Shown one piece after another: positions 58,189 through 64,000 of a DNA stretch of 64,000 nucleotides. This stretch comes from Leptasterias polaris. Lineage: Eukaryota; Echinodermata; Asteroidea; Forcipulatida; Asteriidae. The stretch covers positions 2,108,001 through 2,172,000 of the forward strand of contig JAZGTN010000097.1 in the NCBI GenBank assembly GCA_037783415.1, in the 5' to 3' direction. Within the stretch, counting starts at the first letter, position 1. Each line of letters opens with the position of its first letter. A program made the translations under genes and the position numbers. A model generated the notes under the pieces. The model ran no database searches and had not been told where the DNA came from. It saw nothing but the letters and a program-made list of their open reading frames with translations.

Positions 58189-60399
58189 AGGTGTTCGGAA
58201 TGTCGTTCAATTTTTGGTCGTAACACATCCCAGGTTGAATACATGTAAGCTACATTTCAGCTTGAAATGACCAAGCATTTATTACTCAGTATATAGATCA
58301 TGAACCTGCTCCTTTAAGGTGACGTCATGTGACACTTGATGACGTCATCGTGGTGTGAACTAATTTTTTGGATGTAACAAATCCCAACTTGGATACATGC
58401 AAAGTTTCAGCTTGATTACCAAAGTCGTTCTGTACTCATAAATCTTGTATGAACTAGCAGTGGCTTAAATGTAAATGAAAATTTTGGTAAACATGACTCT
58501 GTTAGAAATTTGTACGATAAGTTTTTATCAAAAGTTAGTGAATGAGTCTATTTAGAAACAAACTATTCCCCAACTACTTTCATGAGAGTTACTTCCTTCC
58601 ATAGTTTGAACCAAATAAAGTTACCCTTTTCCCGTGCAATTTGGACTGCATGTTTTACATACTGAAGTTCCTACTCATATCACGCACAGAACAGAAGCAC
58701 CACAAACTATAGAATGTTCCGAGTTTACATTATTCCACAAATCCCAAAATGTCTGTAGCGCCACCTGTGAGTTGACTTTTGAATTGCGAGTTTAATTACT
58801 CAATTGGTTTTTGGACGGCCATTGGATGGAAGTATAATGTTTCTTAATATGATCGGCTGGTTCCCTTTATGATCACATATGAAATAATCGTGTACGATTT
58901 TTTTCACAACAATGCTTACATGTTTAGAATGATAGAACATAAGAATCAAGTGTTTGACGGGCGCGGGCATCGATCTGCATGCTAATTTCCATGGTAGTCG
59001 CTTTGGAATCAAAACCCAATATTTTTGAATGATTATCCACTTGATTACAAGATGTTATTCAAAATAATAAATAAAGTTGCCACCATTCCTGTGTCTATGA
59101 ATGCAACAAAACATCAGCAGCTCGTGACCGTAGTTTTTATCTACATGTAGCGCCCTCTGTGTAAAGGCAGCGCTGATGTAACACATCCCAGCCTAAATAC
59201 TTGCAAAGTTTAAGCTTGATGCCAAAGTTGTTCTGTACGTATTAGATCTTGTAAAACACTACCTTGGTGGTAACTTGAAAATTGATGACATCATGCAGAC
59301 GTCATCACTTCATATTTTATAAATTCATTACCTTTCAAGTTTCAAAAGCCTAGCATTTGTTTGTTAACGAGGTTTGCATGGACGGCTGTTTTAGAGACTA
59401 ACAAAGCGTGTTGTCAAAAGCAGGTTATGCGAACCTTGAACAGAGACTAGACCACAAGCTTGTTTATTGGACTTTGAACCTTGTGGTTGATTTGCCCACC
59501 GGGTTAGATCACATAGTGTGTGTGTATCCCGTGGTTTAACAGCGGGTCAATAAATACCAGTAATAATTGGTCAATATTTCAAATATTTGTATTAAAAAAA
59601 GGAATGACGTCATCATGTTGTTTCTTTAGATTTACATAGTCAATATCACTGTCTTTCAACATGCCAAGTTTCAACTCAGTCGAACTTGTGGTTTTGTAAA
59701 TACACGACTTCAAAAAGTATACCTTTAAGGCGATACCACGTGACACATGATGACGTCATCAATCTAAAACTTCACACATATGTTGTCTGCATGAAGGTCA
59801 TTATGTATACCAATTTTGAAACGATTATCATAAACTTCGCCACAGACATCTAGTAAAAGTGTATTTTTAATTGTTTTCAACCTGCCGCTAGAGGGCGCTC
59901 TTGACGTTTATGACGTCACTTGTCTTATTTTTTTAAACCAGACTCTTGCTCGACTATAACACCGTTAAAAAAAAATTCAAAAAGTGTGCCACTTTTAAAT
60001 TACAAGGCACTTCCGGTTTCTTCCTGTTTCGACCGGAAGTAGAGGTCATGTGAGGTCACGCACACGACAAAAAATAAAGACCTATATGACCTAAGTATGA
60101 TCCCGCATAAAACAACCGCCGGCCTCTTAAGTGTGATTTGTTACAGAATTTCAAAGATTCAATTATTTTTTTCTAAAAACCTTGTAACTTGACACCTGAT
60201 GACGTCATCATGACGTAAATGAAACGGTTTCATCTCCTAATGGGTATCTAACTACATGTAAAGTTTCAAGTTTATATGAGCTTGGGAAGTGTGCTTTTGT
60301 TAGCGGACAATCGACGCTAAGAAGAATCTGAAGAAGTAAAAAAAAAAAAAACGAACAATAACAAGAGGTGTTCGGAGCTATGCTCCGCTCCGAACACCT
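58189..60399. mobile_element. 2.2 kb element with AGGTGTTCGG ends and TGACGTCA motifs
   Basis: AGGTGTTCGG at the left and CCGAACACCT at the right. The right tip itself forms a hairpin (GGTGTTCGGAGC / GCTCCGAACACC). The interior contains several diverged units of a common sequence: AAATCCCAACTTGGATACAT, GCAAAGTTTCAGCTTGAT, TGACACNTGATGACGTCATC. The exact palindrome TGACGTCA occurs six times. There is no transposase ORF. The class is uncertain; a hairpin next to the 3' tip is also a Helitron-like trait, but the ends are inverted. Confidence 0.5.
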
Positions 60400-60935
60400 A
60401 ATAATAATAAACCATTCTTATATAGCGCATATCACCGTGAGGTCCCAATGTGCTGTAAAGGGAAATCAACAATTGTACAAAGTAAACAGAACTGTTTTCA
60501 CCTGGGGTTTGAATTGGTCTGATGTTACAGCCTGTTTAACAACCTCTGGAAGACTGTTCCATAATTGAACGGCTGCATATTGGAAAGAGCGGGAACCACA
60601 CGACTTGGTTTTGATAACTGGGGGAGTCAAAAGGGATTTATGTGAAGATCGCAGATTTCTAGCTGTTTTATACTGCTGTACCAAACTTTGAAGATATAAA
60701 GAGGGGCGATGCAATGGACACACTGACAGTGTGTAATGTCCATTACTGAACTGCTGCATATTGGAAAGAGCGGGAACCATACGACTTGGTTTTGATAACT
60801 GGGGGAGTCAAAAGGGATTTATGTGAAGCTCGCAGATTTCTAGCTGTTTTATACTGCTGTACCAAACTTTGAAGATAAGCAGGGGCGAGGATACACTGAT
60901 AGTGAGAATCATTTTTTTAAATCTATTCTAGACCG
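60400..60935 (-). mobile_element. LINE 3' fragment with internal duplication
   Basis: The minus frame 60780-60466 reads SLYLQSLVQQYKTARNLRSS, KTKSCGSRSFQYAAVQLWNS and LPEVVKQAVTSDQFKPQVKT, the last block of an L2/CR1-like reverse transcriptase, followed by a GCGCTATATAAGAATGG tail and (ATT)n at 60401-60410. The segment from the AAFQ/AAVQL block back to KTKS is repeated at 60755-60890 (GGAAAGAGCGGGAACC occurs at 60580 and 60762), so the copy has an internal tandem duplication of about 180 bp. Confidence 0.75.
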
Positions 60936-62014
60936 TATAGGTAGCCAATGTAAATCACATAGAAGGGGTATGATGGATTCCCAAATGCAAGAATGAGTAG
61001 AAGAATGAAAATGATGTGCACATATGCAGAAAGCATTGTGATGTTTATGACTTCACTCCTTTGGCTCAGTTTTGCAATTTCATACTTGCAATAAGTAAAA
61101 AGAGCCTCAAATCTACAATGTCATTTTCTGTCAGAGTGTACTACTATCCAGTCTATTGTTACCCGTGTATTACGACATGGTTTGGTAATCTCAGAGCTAA
61201 AGACACACATAGATCCAGAACAATAGAATTAGATGATACAAATCGGCATGATATTTTGCAATCAGCTGTTTTATCTACGCTCTGTGCAATATTACTAGAT
61301 TCAACGCTACACAATGGAGTAATCGGGTGGATATTTACATCAGCCATCCTACTCAATGCACAAAATTTAGGGCACTCTGAAGTTTTTCCAGGCAACCAAA
61401 CAGTTTTGGGCGGATATACACTTCATCCGACGTGAAATGTTTAAGTGCCGGTCCTTCTTTTCGATTCCCCTATTTAGACTACATTTTTACTACTTAATAA
61501 ATGTTTTCTTTTCTTGCAAACTGTTAACAAACTTTGTATTTTTTCATTTTTTTTATTTGTGTAGATGTTTTATTAACCTTGTAAAGCAATTTTCATTTGT
61601 TCATGTTATATTAAATAAATATTGATAAATAAGTTAATTAAAATTGGCTTTTTATAAAACAGCAACAACAAAAAATCAAGAAAAATAATCACAAAGGACA
61701 GATAATGGTTTGCCTAACATAAGTAATTTTTGTCTTTGCCCAAAAAATACTTTGGGGAAGACGTATTTCACCAGTAAACTCAATAAACCAGGCTCTTCTA
61801 AATATGATAAACCAACTTTATAAAAATTCATTAAAATTGTGTAAATTATGTTGGCAGTCTCCCTATTCTGTCAATATCTTTGTTCAGAGGTGTTGGTCAG
61901 AAGCCATTTAACCCCAAAATAGTTTCAAAAAATTTGAATGTTGATATATGCACATTATTGCTTGCTGTAACATGAACCCATAAATGATGGCAATCTCCTA
62001 CGACTAAGTCAATG
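60936..62014. other. Intergenic, no gene confirmed
   Basis: A frame at 61016-61435 is open on the plus strand and largely on the minus strand too, with no splice support or family motif. The rest is AT-rich. Confidence 0.4.
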
Positions 62015-62235
62015 TTAACCCTCCTACTGTTCGCAACATTTTCAAGTGAGTTGACCAACCATTTGAAACCATTCAACTGCCAAAGTTGTGTATGGTGGCA
62101 CAACTGTGCACAGAACTAACTGTGTACTGTGTACATGCATTCCCTCATGGTATCATATTGCAAGGCTGGCATAGCTTATCTATCATTCAAAACCACAGTG
62201 AATGGTATTGAATGGTCAGACAGCAAGAGGGTTAA
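62015..62235. mobile_element. 221 bp piggyBac-type MITE with TTAA duplication
   Basis: TTAACCCTCCTACTGTTCG at the left and CAGACAGCAAGAGGGTTAA at the right are imperfect inverted repeats, each abutting TTAA. Confidence 0.75.
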
Positions 62236-62457
62236 TGTAAATAATCGCATCATGGGATTGAATAAATGCAGTGATTTTATAAACTTCTCTTTGTGTACCT
62301 GTGTAAATAATTTAGTTTGTGTTGTGTCCCACAGTTTGATGAGCAAGTGATCCTACAAAAAAGGTTACCAGCCAAAATAGCAGGTCACATGAACAATCTG
62401 TGACTGGTATACTGCTTTTGTTTGCTTAGCAGAGACATTTTAAGCACTATTTTCTGC

Positions 62458-64000
62458 TTAACCCTTTGAACCCTGCATTGTTTATGTGCATTGACCTGCT
62501 CACCCTGCATTGTTTGCACATATTAGCATATTTTAGCAGTATTTTGAGACTTCAACTTTACCTCACTCCTATTAGTTTATTTTATGTGTGGACACATGTT
62601 TGTTTGATTGAATAAAGGTTGTCTAACATGTTTACATCAATATAGTAAATAAATCAATATATAACAAAATATTGTTTGGTTCATGTAATCATGAAAACAG
62701 GAAAGTTTTTTCATTTTTTATTTTTTTTTTCTTCGAGTCGGGGTTTATACACAAACCAAACAATATTGTTTGCTACTTGTTATTTGCTCACTTACTCTAT
62801 AGCCAGTACCTCACTTTGGTATGCCAGTTGTGCCAACAGTTGGACCCTTCCCGTCCAATGCACAAGTACGCTTTGCATTGGACGCACCAATGCACTGTTC
62901 GATGCTTTGTTGGCAAGTCTCTGTCCAAAGCATCAGGATTGGCGAGACTTGCCCTCCTATGTTTTTCTAGGCACACCACGCAGCGATGGTTCCTTGAGTT
63001 GTGGGGTCCCCTTTGCACCTCGTGAATCCCATAATTCATTAGTCGACTCTCTAGATCAGCTGTAGAATGGCGGCGACCTCTCTGCGAGTTGTTACGTACA
63101 TCACCGACCAGTTCCAAACATAGCTTTTCCAAGAAGAAGTGGAATGTGTAAACTCTCCTTCCAGGTGCACTGTGTGGCTTCTGATAGTCCATCTGAATAT
63201 AGCTGTTGTATGCTGCCCACATGAAGAATTTCATGAGTAGTCGTCTTGGCCATTTATAATGGCGACGGCACTTTTGGAGCCTTGTCATTTGGTCGTTCAA
63301 GTCAGTGCCCCCCATGTGCTTGTTGTACGACTTCACAGCTTCGGGGCAGTTGATTGGAACCCTTTTCTTTTGGGCGGCATCATACCTTTGCACTGTTGTG
63401 ACTGGAGTATCCACATAGATTGATGTGACGAAAAACACTGGCCTCTTGTCACACCATACAATAGCTGCAACGTTACCATTGAACAACATTACATGTTCCC
63501 CTTTGTTGAGATCAAAACCGCGTTGCTTCAGAGCCTTTGGAAAGGATATTCGGTTTGTCATGGCTGTGCCGCATATTCGTATTCCACGAGTCAGCAGTAA
63601 TTCTGCCAGCGTTACAGTGGTGTAAAATCTGTCAGTATACAATGTGTAATTCTGACCCCTGATGCTGTCTGTATCTGTCAACCTAACAACTAAGTTCCCA
63701 GTGACACCGATATCAGCGATTTGATTACCGTCATCTACCTTGCCAGTGTAGATTTCTGCATTTGTGATATAGCCCGTCTTACTTTCACACAAGAGAAATG
63801 TTTTGATGCCCCATTTGATCGGCTTTGACTTGATGTACTGCTTGAATGAAAGCATATTTTTTGTAGAGATCATTCCCTCATCCAAGGAGAGCTCACAGTC
63901 GGGTACATAATATCGCTTGAACTTTTCAAGAAGATACGTGAATACAGGCCTTGACTTGTATATCTTGTCTGTTTTATCCAGATCGGGGTCATCTTCATTC
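62458..64000 (-). mobile_element. piggyBac transposon, one end plus transposase, truncated by window
   Basis: The 3' boundary is TTAA (62458-62461) followed by CCCTTTGAACCCTGCATTG, with the subterminal repeat CCCTGCATTGTTT occurring again at about 62502. The transposase ends at 62797, about 335 bp inside the tip. The other end is beyond the right edge. Confidence 0.85.
62797..64000 (-). CDS. piggyBac transposase (PGBD-like), 5' end beyond window
   Basis: The frame is open from the window edge through 401 codons to the stop at 62797; the first residues seen are EDDPDLDKTDKIYKSRPVF. The DDE_Tnp_1_7 core is present with all three aspartates in context: SLDEGM, LYTDRFYTT and GGTDLNDQM. The C-terminus is a Cys-rich zinc-binding domain, HRCVVCLEKH...HWCVQCKAYLCI...CWHNWH, which in this family binds the terminal repeats. 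No stop or frameshift interrupts the visible part, so the element may be active or recently active. There is no in-frame reason to start at the internal codon near 63885; the true start lies upstream of the window. Confidence 0.93.
   Translation of the reverse strand, partial: NEDDPDLDKTDKIYKSRPVFTYLLEKFKRYYVPDCELSLDEGMISTKNMLSFKQYIKSKPIKWGIKTFLLCESKTGYITNAEIYTGKVDDGNQIADIGVTGNLVVRLTDTDSIRGQNYTLYTDRFYTTVTLAELLLTRGIRICGTAMTNRISFPKALKQRGFDLNKGEHVMLFNGNVAAIVWCDKRPVFFVTSIYVDTPVTTVQRYDAAQKKRVPINCPEAVKSYNKHMGGTDLNDQMTRLQKCRRHYKWPRRLLMKFFMWAAYNSYIQMDYQKPHSAPGRRVYTFHFFLEKLCLELVGDVRNNSQRGRRHSTADLESRLMNYGIHEVQRGPHNSRNHRCVVCLEKHRRASLANPDALDRDLPTKHRTVHWCVQCKAYLCIGREGSNCWHNWHTKVRYWL

Noticed and set aside
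61016..61435. 139-codon plus-strand ORF
   Set aside because: Also largely open on the minus strand, no splice context, no recognisable motif; kept as unassigned.

Overview
This is a window of eukaryotic, AT-rich nuclear DNA. Its genes are split by GT-AG introns and most of its length is transposon-derived. CLASRP, CINP, SLC46 and THAP9-type genes sit in a dense field of short inverted-repeat elements, tRNA-derived SINEs with a V-domain-like core, and L2/CR1-like and RTE-like LINE remnants. This points to a marine invertebrate deuterostome. An echinoderm, perhaps a sea star, is my best guess, but that is inference from the repeat flavour and not proven.

Layout. 0-3 kb: the first three exons of CLASRP on the minus strand, running off the left edge, with a YY1-type motif in its leader. 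3.9-4.5 kb: an orphan exon-like ORF with clean splice signals. 5-9 kb: repeats, including a 1 kb mariner-like element. 9.7-21.2 kb: two SLC46-family transporter copies head to head. The minus-strand copy is broken, with a frameshift in exon 1 and no exons 2-3 found. The plus-strand copy is an intact five-exon, 458-residue gene whose introns are loaded with elements. 22.6 kb: a full tRNA-headed SINE. 23.9-28.7 kb: a complete five-exon CINP gene (259 residues) on the minus strand. 28.7-31 kb: CpG-containing promoter-like DNA with YY1-type motifs, a cluster of AGGTCA direct repeats and a possible further minus-strand gene start. 26.8-38.4 kb: nested inverted-repeat elements, including a near-perfect 868 bp palindrome, a two-level nest and a three-level nest. 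Several carry 9 bp target duplications, suggesting Mutator-like (MULE) mobilisation. 38.9-44.4 kb: a three-exon THAP9/P-element-like transposase gene (859 residues), open throughout but with glycine where the family normally has its catalytic glutamate. 44.4-51 kb: repeats and one unidentified terminal exon. 51.3-52.6 kb: a 5'-truncated non-LTR retrotransposon. 53.1-54.4 kb: an intronless gene for a cysteine-rich, probably GPI-anchored secreted protein. 54.5-61 kb: more MITEs and a 2.2 kb element studded with TGACGTCA palindromes. 62.5-64 kb: one end and most of the transposase of a piggyBac element, running off the right edge.

The host genes are unrelated housekeeping or transport genes; I see no operon-like co-operation. 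The shared theme is colonisation: introns, the spaces between genes and even other transposons have repeatedly served as insertion sites. Exon models were built by hand from splice signals, reading frame and recalled family similarity. No database search was possible.
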